Position numbers and translations under genes: made by a program. Under the pieces are notes generated by a model. It saw only the letters and a program-made list of their open reading frames with translations. It did no database searches and was not told where the DNA came from. A stretch of DNA of 12,039 nucleotides from Candidatus Bipolaricaulota bacterium. GTDB taxonomy: Bacteria; Bipolaricaulota; Bipolaricaulia; RBG-16-55-9. Location of the stretch: positions 1 through 12,039 of the forward strand of contig JALUUA010000119.1 in NCBI GenBank assembly GCA_027021605.1. The letters are read 5' to 3'. Within the stretch, counting starts at the first letter, position 1; each line of letters starts with the position of its first letter. Shown piece after piece: positions 6,293 through 12,039 of the stretch.

Positions 6293-6310
6293 CCATGGCG
6301 CCATCGATGG
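6293..6310. promoter_or_regulatory. Overlapping palindromes between divergent genes (operator candidate)
   Basis: CCATGGCGCCATCGATGG contains two perfect 10-bp palindromes that share four bases: ATGGCGCCAT (6295-6304) and CCATCGATGG (6301-6310). CCATGG (6293-6298) is a third, shorter one. It lies just upstream of the -10 of the small gene and 22 bp before the peptidase-barrel ATG. Binding of a dimeric regulator is inferred. Confidence 0.4.
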
Positions 6311-6332
6311 AGGAGGGATATTCATTCGCCCT

Positions 6333-9323
6333 ATGCGCACGCCCGTGCTGCTTATAACAACAAGAACGTCCCCCGGCGGGACAGGGCGCCGGAGCGCCCA
6401 CCGGAACGCCCGGAACCCCCTCTGGGGGCTCCTCGGCATCGTCGCCGTCGCTCTCCTGTCCGCGCTTGGCGCCCCCGCGACGAGGGTCCACGCCCAACCG
6501 CAACCCCCCGCCACGACGTCGTATTCCCATTACGCCTTGGAGGTGGCCCTTTCCCCCAACCGGCACCGCCTGGAGGGTCGGCTCACGATCGACTACGTGA
6601 ACGACTCCGCCGAGGCGATCCCGGCGGTCTTCTTCCTCCTGCTCCCCAACTACGACCGCGAGCCGAACCCCTATCTCGACCCCCTGGTGCGGGACAGCGG
6701 CTACCCCCAGGGCTTCGATCCCGCCTCCTTGCGGGTCCTCTCCGTGACCGACGCCCAAGGGGCCAAGCTGCGCTACGAGCTACAGGAGGGCCCCGCGATC
6801 TTCCAGACGTACTCCCTAAAAGACGCGCTGCTGCGCGTGGAGCTGCCCCGGCCCCTGCCCCCCGGCGAGACCGTGACGCTGGTGATCCGGTTCTCCACCC
6901 GGTTCCCCCTCACGACCCGGGGGGACCAGGGTCGCTATCGCGACACCTTCACGTGGCGCTTCGGCTGGTATCCCATAGCCGTGCCCGCCGCCGAGCTCGT
7001 CCGCGGCGAGTACCTCGCGCCGGAGCGCCCCTACTACCGCCTCGCCCTCCCCTCGGCCCTCCAGGAGGTGACGATCACCGTCCCCAAGGACTATCAAGTG
7101 GCCGTGGGGGCCGACCATCAAGAGGTCATCGCCGAGACGGAGGAGACCGTCACGGTGCACGCGATCAGCGCCACGCCCGTGCGCTCCGTCCCCCTGGTCA
7201 TCGGGAAGGAGTATCGGGTCTACGAGTTCCCCTACGCGGAGGTCCCCATCCTCGTCTACTACCTCCCGGGCCACGAGGCCGCCGCCCGCCTGATCGCCAG
7301 CTACGCCGTCGAGAGCCTGCGCTATTACGAGGAGCGCTGGGGGAAGTACCCCCGCCGGCGGCTGGTGATCGCGGAGACGGCCTCCGTGAAGGCGGGCTTT
7401 GCCGGGGCCGCCGCCGACGCCCTGATCCTGCTCAACCAGACGTTCTTCGGGGAGAAGGACCTGGGCGTCCCCGGCCTGGTCGATCGCTTCCTCGACTTCC
7501 TGATCGCCCACGAGGTCGCCCACCAGTGGTGGGGCGTCGGCATCGGGGTCGACTGGAACGCGGAGAACGTCCTCAGCGAGGGCCTGGCGCAGTACTTCTC
7601 CATCACGTACTTCGAGGACAAGTACGGGGCCTTCGGGCCGAACGTCTTCCGGATCGAGCGGGAGGGGATCCTGGAGCGCTTCTTCCAGGCCCGCTTCGGG
7701 TTCCTCAACCTCCGCGAGCACCTCGAGGGCGAGCTCCCCTACGTCAACGCCGTGCGCAACCGCTTCGACGAGGCGATCCTCAAGCCCCAGAAGGACGTCG
7801 AGTTCGCCAACTTCTCGGCGGAGCGCATCTACAACAAGGGCTACATGATGCTGCGGGCGCTGCGCGGCCTCCTCGGGGAGGGGGCGATGGACGAACTGCT
7901 GCGCGCCGCCTACGAGCGCTTCCTGTACCGGGCGATCACCGCGGAGGAGTTCGAGGCCCTGGCCCAGGAGGTCTCGGGGATGGGGGCGCCCCTTCGGGAG
8001 TTCTTCGAGAACGCCTTCCGCCGGGACGGCGAGGGGGGCCGGGCCCCCTACGCCGATTACGCCATCGCCGACGTCGAGACGAAGAAGCGCCCCGACGGGA
8101 GCTACGAGCACCTCGTCTTCCTCGAGCGCAAGGGGGAGCTTCGCCTTCCCCTCCTCGTTCAGGCCACGGACGTGGACGGAAACGTCCAGAGCCGGTCGTG
8201 GAAGCTCGAGGAGCAGCAGGAGGAGAAGCGGACGGTGATGCTCTTCGAGACGGACCGGCCCCTCGCGGAGGTGGAGCTCGACCCGGAGCGCCTCGTCCCC
8301 GACGTCTATCGCCTGGACAACAGCTACGTGCTGGAAGATCTCTCGTTCCTCAACCGCAAGCTGCGCTTCGTCCCCACGGGGGAGAACGACCTCCCCCTGG
8401 ATGCCTATTTGATTCGCTTTGACCCCATCAACCGGGTGCTGGAGGGCGGGTATCTGATGGACCACCGCTGGTGGCTGGGGTTGGAGAGCGCGGTCGGGGC
8501 CTTCGTGAAGGATTTCGGCCGGGGCAGCTCCCTCCAGGCGCTGGCGGCCTGGTCCGAGGTCGGGCTCGTGGGGGAGGTCCGCTACAGCCAGACCTTCTTC
8601 TCCTACCCCCAGCTGGGGCTCCTCGGGCGCTTCTGGGAGCCCACGGACCGCCTGGAGCTCTCCCTGCTGCGGCGGCCCGACTCCACGGGAGACCCAGAGC
8701 TTGACGAAACGATCGGGGCCACGGGCCGGATGGCCCAGGTGCTGGGGATCACCTGGGTGCACCAAGAGGGGCTGCGGCAGCTCATGGGCTGGTGGGTCTC
8801 GCTGCTCGACGACCCGGACGCCTTCTTGCGGGTGGAGGTGGGCGGCTGGAAGGCCCAACAGATCCTGCCCGGGATCGTGGGAGAGGTGCAGCTTCGCTTC
8901 GGCTGGGGCGAGGGCTCCTTGGGGATCTTCCAATTTGACCTCGCACAGCTCACCGCCTTCCGCGAGGCGGCGGGGTACCCCTACATCGGGCCCGTGCGCC
9001 TTGCGGGCTCCGTGGGGGTGACGGCCCTCGTCCAGCGGGACCTCAACTACAACGTGCTCAACTTCGCCGCGCTCCACGACGTGCGCGACCGGGTCTTCCT
9101 CGCCTTCGGCGACACCTGGGCGAGCCTCGACGAGCTCAACGAGACGGGGCTGTGGCCCGATCTCAAGCTGCAGGTGGGGTTTGAGTTGATCTTGAGCGGG
9201 AGCACGCTGGGCGGGCTCTTCCCCTGGGAGGTGCGGCTGGGGCTCGTCTACCCCCTCCGGCCCGTCGCCGAGGAAGAGCGGAAGATCCAGCATTACTACC
9301 GGATCTCGACGCCGTTCTTCTAG
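6333..9323 (+). CDS. Secreted M1-like (gluzincin) metallopeptidase fused to a C-terminal outer-membrane beta-barrel
   Basis: This gene encodes 996 residues. A long basic n-region (1-28) precedes a hydrophobic core (30-47) and a cleavage site near VHA-Q (54/55). Residues about 62-290 form the M1 N-terminal beta domain. The catalytic domain carries HEVAH (393-397) and E416 in SEGLAQYF, an exact HExxH-x18-E spacing, plus the candidate transition-state tyrosine Y500 or Y504 in IYNKGYMM. The exopeptidase GAMEN motif is absent: its place near 355-363 reads GFAGAAADA, without the amine-binding Glu. From about residue 700 to the end the chain is a set of amphipathic strands opening with FDPINRVLEGG, reminiscent of the FNRVEG entry of Omp85-type barrels. 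It ends in STPFF, a typical C-terminal Phe outer-membrane signature. The peptidase would thus be tethered to the outer membrane. First gene of a run with panC (31-bp gap). GGAGGAGGG lies 15 nt before the ATG, unusually far. Confidence 0.88.
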   Translation: MRTPVLLITTRTSPGGTGRRSAHRNARNPLWGLLGIVAVALLSALGAPATRVHAQPQPPATTSYSHYALEVALSPNRHRLEGRLTIDYVNDSAEAIPAVFFLLLPNYDREPNPYLDPLVRDSGYPQGFDPASLRVLSVTDAQGAKLRYELQEGPAIFQTYSLKDALLRVELPRPLPPGETVTLVIRFSTRFPLTTRGDQGRYRDTFTWRFGWYPIAVPAAELVRGEYLAPERPYYRLALPSALQEVTITVPKDYQVAVGADHQEVIAETEETVTVHAISATPVRSVPLVIGKEYRVYEFPYAEVPILVYYLPGHEAAARLIASYAVESLRYYEERWGKYPRRRLVIAETASVKAGFAGAAADALILLNQTFFGEKDLGVPGLVDRFLDFLIAHEVAHQWWGVGIGVDWNAENVLSEGLAQYFSITYFEDKYGAFGPNVFRIEREGILERFFQARFGFLNLREHLEGELPYVNAVRNRFDEAILKPQKDVEFANFSAERIYNKGYMMLRALRGLLGEGAMDELLRAAYERFLYRAITAEEFEALAQEVSGMGAPLREFFENAFRRDGEGGRAPYADYAIADVETKKRPDGSYEHLVFLERKGELRLPLLVQATDVDGNVQSRSWKLEEQQEEKRTVMLFETDRPLAEVELDPERLVPDVYRLDNSYVLEDLSFLNRKLRFVPTGENDLPLDAYLIRFDPINRVLEGGYLMDHRWWLGLESAVGAFVKDFGRGSSLQALAAWSEVGLVGEVRYSQTFFSYPQLGLLGRFWEPTDRLELSLLRRPDSTGDPELDETIGATGRMAQVLGITWVHQEGLRQLMGWWVSLLDDPDAFLRVEVGGWKAQQILPGIVGEVQLRFGWGEGSLGIFQFDLAQLTAFREAAGYPYIGPVRLAGSVGVTALVQRDLNYNVLNFAALHDVRDRVFLAFGDTWASLDELNETGLWPDLKLQVGFELILSGSTLGGLFPWEVRLGLVYPLRPVAEEERKIQHYYRISTPFF

Positions 9324-9354
9324 CGCCCGGGGAGGGCGGGGTGAGCAGAGCGGA

Positions 9355-10233
9355 ATGGAGGTCGTGCGCACGATCTCGGACGTTCGCCAAAGGGTCTCCG
9401 CCGCCCGTCGGGAGGGGAAGCGGGTGGGGTTTGTGCCCACCATGGGGTACCTCCACGAGGGGCACCTCTCCCTGGTGGATCTGTGCCGCGAGCGGGCCGA
9501 GTACTGCGTGGTGAGCATCTTTGTGAACCCCACGCAGTTCGGCCCCGGGGAAGACTACGAGCGCTACCCCCGCGATCCGGAGCGCGATCGCCGTCTGCTG
9601 GAGGAGCGGGGCGTCGACTTGGTGTTCGCCCCCGAGGTCGGGGAGATGTACCCCGAGGAGCCCCTCGTGCGCTTTCGGATCGAGAAGCTGGCGGATCACC
9701 TCTGCGGGCCGAGAAGGACGGGGCACTTCCCCGGGGTGCTGTTGGTCGTCGCGAAGCTCTTTCACATCGTCCAGCCCGACGTGGCCGTCTTCGGGCAAAA
9801 AGATTTTCAGCAGCTCCTCATCATAAGGCGCATGGTCCGGGATTTGAACTTCCCCGTGGAGATCGTGGCCGGGCCCACGGTCCGCGAGCCCGACGGCCTC
9901 GCGATGAGCTCCCGAAACGCGTACCTCTCGCCCGAGGAGCGGGCGCGGGCCACGGTGCTCTACCGCTCCCTCCAGCGGGCCAAGGCGCTCATCGAGGGGG
10001 GGGAGCGCTCGGCCCGCTCCGTCATTGGGGCCATGCGGGCGATGATCGAGGGGACCCCGGGGGTCCATATTGACTACATCGAGATCGTCGACCTGGAGGA
10101 GCTTCGGCCCGTCGAGCGCCTGGAGGGGCGGGTGGCGATCGCGCTCGCCGTCTACGTGGGCCCCGCGCGCCTCATCGACAACCTCGTCCTGGAGATCCGC
10201 GGTGACGACGTCCGAGAGATCCCGGCCCTCTGA
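9355..10233 (+). CDS. panC: Pantothenate synthetase (pantoate-beta-alanine ligase)
   Basis: The enzyme has 292 residues and catalyses the ATP-dependent joining of pantoate and beta-alanine, the last step of pantothenate (vitamin B5) synthesis, in the cytoplasm. The N-terminal nucleotidyltransferase Rossmann domain carries PTMGYLHEGHLSL (28-40) with the HxGH signature at 34-37. GQKDFQQL (147-154) and MSSRN (184-188) are the other signature segments. The C-terminal lid domain (about 190-280) is present, and the length matches the family. All expected key residues are visible. The ATG at 9355 fits the family N-terminus exactly; only a weak ribosome-binding site precedes it. It follows the peptidase-barrel gene by 31 bp and overlaps tsaE. 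Other pantothenate genes (panB, panD) are not in the window. Confidence 0.97.
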   Translation: MEVVRTISDVRQRVSAARREGKRVGFVPTMGYLHEGHLSLVDLCRERAEYCVVSIFVNPTQFGPGEDYERYPRDPERDRRLLEERGVDLVFAPEVGEMYPEEPLVRFRIEKLADHLCGPRRTGHFPGVLLVVAKLFHIVQPDVAVFGQKDFQQLLIIRRMVRDLNFPVEIVAGPTVREPDGLAMSSRNAYLSPEERARATVLYRSLQRAKALIEGGERSARSVIGAMRAMIEGTPGVHIDYIEIVDLEELRPVERLEGRVAIALAVYVGPARLIDNLVLEIRGDDVREIPAL

Positions 10234-10669
10234 GTTGGAGTGCATCACCCGGAGCGCGGAGGAGACGCGCGCCCTGGCCCGTCGACTGGCCCCGCAACTC
10301 CGTCCCGGGGACGTGGTGCTGTTGGTGGGCGAGCTGGGCGCGGGCAAGACGACGTTCGTCCGGGGGCTGGCGGAGGGGCTGGGGCTCGATCCCGGACGGG
10401 TGAGTTCGCCCACGTTCGTGCTCATTCAGGAGTACGAGCGGGAGGGAGCCCCCTCGCTCTACCACGTGGACGCCTATCGGGTGCGGGACCCCTGCGAGCT
10501 CCTGGAGGTGGGGCTGGAGGAGTACTTCGAGCGGCCCGGGATCACCGTCATCGAGTGGGGAGATAAGGTGCGCGAGCTCGTACCCCCCGGCGCGATCGAG
10601 ATCCGCTTCGAGGTCCTCGAGGACGACCGTCGGCGGATTCGGGTGCGGCGGTTGCAGCGCCCGACCTAA
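10202..10669 (+). CDS. tsaE: tRNA threonylcarbamoyladenosine biosynthesis ATPase TsaE
   Basis: The product is 155 residues, the P-loop ATPase that drives the TsaB-TsaD complex in making t6A at position 37 of ANN-decoding tRNAs. It shows Walker A GELGAGKTT (43-51), VSSPTFVLIQEY (67-78, the family's V-x-SPTF), LYHVDAYR in place of the usual lyHfDlYR, and VIEWGDK (family viEWp-e). Length is normal. No ATG is near the homology start. GTG at 10202 is chosen because GGAG sits 7 nt upstream; it overlaps panC by 32 bp in another frame. A TTG at 10235, directly after the panC stop, is the alternative but has no ribosome-binding site. Third gene of the peptidase-barrel/panC/tsaE run. It ends 21 bp from the stop of a convergent gene, with no terminator between. 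Confidence 0.95.
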   Translation: MTTSERSRPSELECITRSAEETRALARRLAPQLRPGDVVLLVGELGAGKTTFVRGLAEGLGLDPGRVSSPTFVLIQEYEREGAPSLYHVDAYRVRDPCELLEVGLEEYFERPGITVIEWGDKVRELVPPGAIEIRFEVLEDDRRRIRVRRLQRPT

Positions 10670-10690
10670 GCCGTAGATGCACCTTCCGCT

Positions 10691-11383
10691 TCATACAAGC
10701 CCTACCCCTACCTTCCAACCGTGGCGAAGGGCCGTCTGGCAGATGGCAATAATATCTGCAACGATGGGCTCATACATCTCCCGAAACGAGGTTTCGACCA
10801 CCTCGATCTCTGCTGGACCCTGCCAGTCGTCTAGCTTCACCCGCTCTACGGAAATCTTTTTCTCCGTCATCCACTCGGAACGCCGATCTCCTTCCCAATA
10901 GGAAAGCCTTACCCCTCCCCATCCCCCTCGGAGTTCGGCCTTTCTCCCTGCCAAGTACACCCATACCGCATGGTGGGTCTCCTCCTTAAGCTTATCGGGG
11001 AGGATCACCTTAAGCTCGCAACACTTGGGAAGCTCAGACTCGTGAGATCGTATCGTCTCCTGAATCGCCGAGAAGGTCGTGAGAACCTCTTGGGGGTCAC
11101 AGGGCTCACCGGTCTCTATGTTCCAAAGGAAGTCAAAGGAAGCCTCCGGGTGCTCCGTTTCGACCCAAGCTCGGAGGTCCACCACGACCGATCCATCCCC
11201 TACGCCGGTCCCTTCAGGGGGTACAGGCCGCCAAAGGCCATCGACGGCCTCACACCGGTAGAAGAGAACCTCAATGGTTTCGGGTGGGTAGCTGGCATAG
11301 CCGTTTTCCCCCGGATGGAGTCCGGAGTCCTCCGGCAAATCACCGGTTTCGTCCGCACACCAGAAGCCGTATTGAAGGCTCAC
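10691..11383 (-). CDS. Hypothetical protein, 230 residues, lower-GC gene
   Basis: I do not recognise the family. A GTG start at 11383..11381 is preceded by an in-frame stop four codons upstream, so no longer version exists. A purine-rich AGGGGG stands close before it. The protein has no signal peptide or membrane helix. It is acidic in its first half, Trp-rich, and has scattered cysteines including the pair PKCCEL. The C-terminal part (SFREMYEPIVADIIAIC) looks helical. Base composition is visibly lower in GC than on either side, and many codons end in A or T, suggesting acquisition from elsewhere. It has its own promoter and is convergent with tsaE. The intact 230-codon frame, promoter and start context argue it is a real gene. 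Confidence 0.68.
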   Translation of the reverse strand: MSLQYGFWCADETGDLPEDSGLHPGENGYASYPPETIEVLFYRCEAVDGLWRPVPPEGTGVGDGSVVVDLRAWVETEHPEASFDFLWNIETGEPCDPQEVLTTFSAIQETIRSHESELPKCCELKVILPDKLKEETHHAVWVYLAGRKAELRGGWGGVRLSYWEGDRRSEWMTEKKISVERVKLDDWQGPAEIEVVETSFREMYEPIVADIIAICQTALRHGWKVGVGLV

Positions 11384-11405
11384 GACCCCCTGTCACCCTT
11401 AGGGT

Positions 11406-11434
11406 ATCGTACCTTGCGGTGATCGCGATGTCGA
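11406..11434 (-). promoter_or_regulatory. Promoter of the lower-GC hypothetical gene
   Basis: The minus strand has TCGACA (11434..11429), a 17-bp spacer and TACGAT (11411..11406). Transcription would begin near 11399, inside the inverted repeat ACCCTTAGGGT (11395-11405), and leave a leader of about 16 nt. The -35 matches consensus at five of six positions, and unlike the other promoters here it is not TTGC-type. Confidence 0.5.
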
Positions 11435-11606
11435 GCGCTTCCCGATGGAGACGCCGGGGTCGGGAGAGCACGGGGGACAAGGGGTCTCCGCTTTCCCTCG
11501 GGTTCGGATCTCACCTCGCCCGAAGGAGCCACAAACAGTCCCACAAGGACGCGAAAGAACTTCGCCTTGAGAAGGAAGGGACGGCCCCCGCAAAATCGTC
11601 GCCCTG

Positions 11607-11635
11607 TTGCAAGAGCCCCCTCGGGGCGGCATACT
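11607..11635 (+). promoter_or_regulatory. Leaderless-type promoter of the 72-residue gene
   Basis: TTGCAA (11607-11612), a 17-bp spacer and CATACT (11630-11635) precede the ATG at 11644 by 8 nt, so the message would start at or within two bases of the ATG. The spacer holds an inverted repeat GCCCC-CTC-GGGGC (11615-11627), which could be an operator. The stretch between this promoter and the divergent one (11435-11606) holds no recognisable gene or RNA. Confidence 0.5.
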
Positions 11636-11643
11636 TGTCTCGT

Positions 11644-11862
11644 ATGGACATACAAGATCTGGCCGAAAGCGTGCTACCCAGCGAGGTCTTCGCCATGGTC
11701 ACCCTCGACCCCGAAACCCAGGAGGTGGGGGTACAGTACGGCTATGTGCTGCTCAGCCTCCCCCGCGAGGACTTCGAGGACTTCGTCGAGTTGCTCCGCC
11801 AAGCCGCGGAGCGGCTCCACCAACTCGAGCAGAAGGACCCAGGAGCGAGAAAGAGGGGATGA
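11644..11862 (+). CDS. Small acidic protein of unknown function, 72 residues
   Basis: The ATG at 11644 is chosen because a promoter ends 8 nt before it and nothing upstream in frame looks coding. There is no Shine-Dalgarno. The sequence suggests a two-strand-plus-helix mini-domain: EVFAMVTLDPETQEVGVQYG, then YVLLSLPREDFEDFVELLRQAAERL as the helix, and a charged tail. The pattern of a short strand pair followed by a helix rich in Asp/Glu is common in small DUFs but I cannot name one. It is 3 bp from the next gene, so the two are almost certainly co-transcribed and possibly functionally linked. Confidence 0.7.
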   Translation: MDIQDLAESVLPSEVFAMVTLDPETQEVGVQYGYVLLSLPREDFEDFVELLRQAAERLHQLEQKDPGARKRG

Positions 11863-11865
11863 GCG

Positions 11866-12039
11866 ATGGCGGCCCCGAAGGGGAAGGACGACCTGCTCGC
11901 GGCGGCCCAGGCCAAAGCGAAGGAGCCGCCCCAAGAGCCCGTGATCAAGGCCCCGGGAAGCCCCCTCACCCTCAAGCAGATCGAGGAACTCCAAAAGCCC
12001 CTCGACCCGAGCCGGGTGCTGCGGCGGGTGGGATTTCGC
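11866..12039 (+). CDS. N-terminal part of a possible Rad52-family single-strand annealing protein (partial, 3' end off window)
   Basis: Open for 58 codons from ATG 11866 to the right edge. GAGGGG (11853-11858) is 7 nt before the ATG, a good ribosome-binding site. The first 30 residues are a Lys/Ala/Pro-rich flexible leader. The stretch LTLKQIEELQKPLDPSRVLR at about 35-54 matches the opening of bacterial and phage Rad52-like proteins, which typically read L-x-x-x-Q-x-x-x-L-x-x-x-LDPSRV-x-x-R followed by a (V/L)SY(I/L)E-G-W stretch. That diagnostic part lies beyond the window. If right, the product anneals complementary single strands in recombination or repair. The call rests on about 20 residues, so other DNA-binding proteins remain possible. 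Confidence 0.5.
   Translation, partial: MAAPKGKDDLLAAAQAKAKEPPQEPVIKAPGSPLTLKQIEELQKPLDPSRVLRRVGFR

Noticed and set aside
6816..9533. A 905-residue antisense frame under the peptidase-barrel gene, and a 723-residue shifted frame at 6251-8422
   Set aside because: Both mirror the codon bias of a long GC-rich gene and show no family motifs, ribosome-binding sites or promoters.
10670..10690. Terminator between tsaE and the convergent gene
   Set aside because: The 21-bp gap has no inverted repeat or T-tract.
11480..11535. GGTTCGGATC resembling a tRNA or tmRNA T-loop
   Set aside because: The flanking stem does not pair properly and no acceptor or anticodon arm can be built.
11551..11565. Inverted repeat GCGAA-AGAAC-TTCGC as a terminator
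   Set aside because: Only five base pairs and no T-run follows on either strand.
11380..11655. Minus-strand frames of 77-91 residues in the divergent region
   Set aside because: Arg/Pro-rich low-information translations that would overlap promoters in both directions; no homology or start signal.

Overview
The window comes from a GC-rich bacterial chromosome. At least two products look like outer-membrane beta-barrels behind signal peptides, so the organism is probably a diderm. Several transcripts look leaderless, and the proteins are rich in Glu and Arg, which would fit a thermophile (inference only). The lineage cannot be fixed from the sequence; Deinococcota, Bipolaricaulota and similar deep-branching diderms would all fit.

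Left third (1-3783, minus strand): an apparent three-gene transcription unit, read right to left. It runs from an ABC-F ATPase (ribosome-associated family) to a POTRA-less Omp85-like outer-membrane barrel, then to an exported peptidase-MA-like protein that has lost its zinc histidines and runs off the left edge. Spacings are 4 bp and a 4-bp GTGA overlap. Divergently, a PLP-dependent threonine/serine dehydratase-family enzyme (3906-4883, plus) looks leaderless. It collides tail to tail, with a 68-bp overlap, with a FetB/UPF0014-type seven-helix permease (4816-5586, minus) that has no FetA partner here.

Middle (5600-6330): tRNA-Glu(UUC) with a good promoter, then a telomere-like run of five GGG tracts at the 3' end of a convergent small membrane-anchored protein gene. 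A divergent control region follows, containing two overlapping 10-bp palindromes.

Right third (6333-10669, plus): a probable operon of a secreted M1-type metallopeptidase fused to a C-terminal outer-membrane barrel, panC (pantothenate synthesis) and tsaE (t6A tRNA modification). It is followed by an accessory-looking segment: a lower-GC minus-strand gene of unknown function (10691-11383) with its own promoter, a leaderless 72-residue gene, and the start of a gene whose first 58 residues resemble the N-terminus of Rad52-family single-strand annealing proteins. This edge may be the beginning of a DNA-repair or mobile-element locus.

The strongest leads are the peptidase-barrel fusion, the inactivated peptidase-MA protein in an Omp85 operon, the G-quadruplex-like tracts, a recurring TTGC -35 element linked to leaderless starts, and the possible Rad52 module at the right edge. 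No CRISPR array, transposase, rRNA or clear intrinsic terminator was seen.
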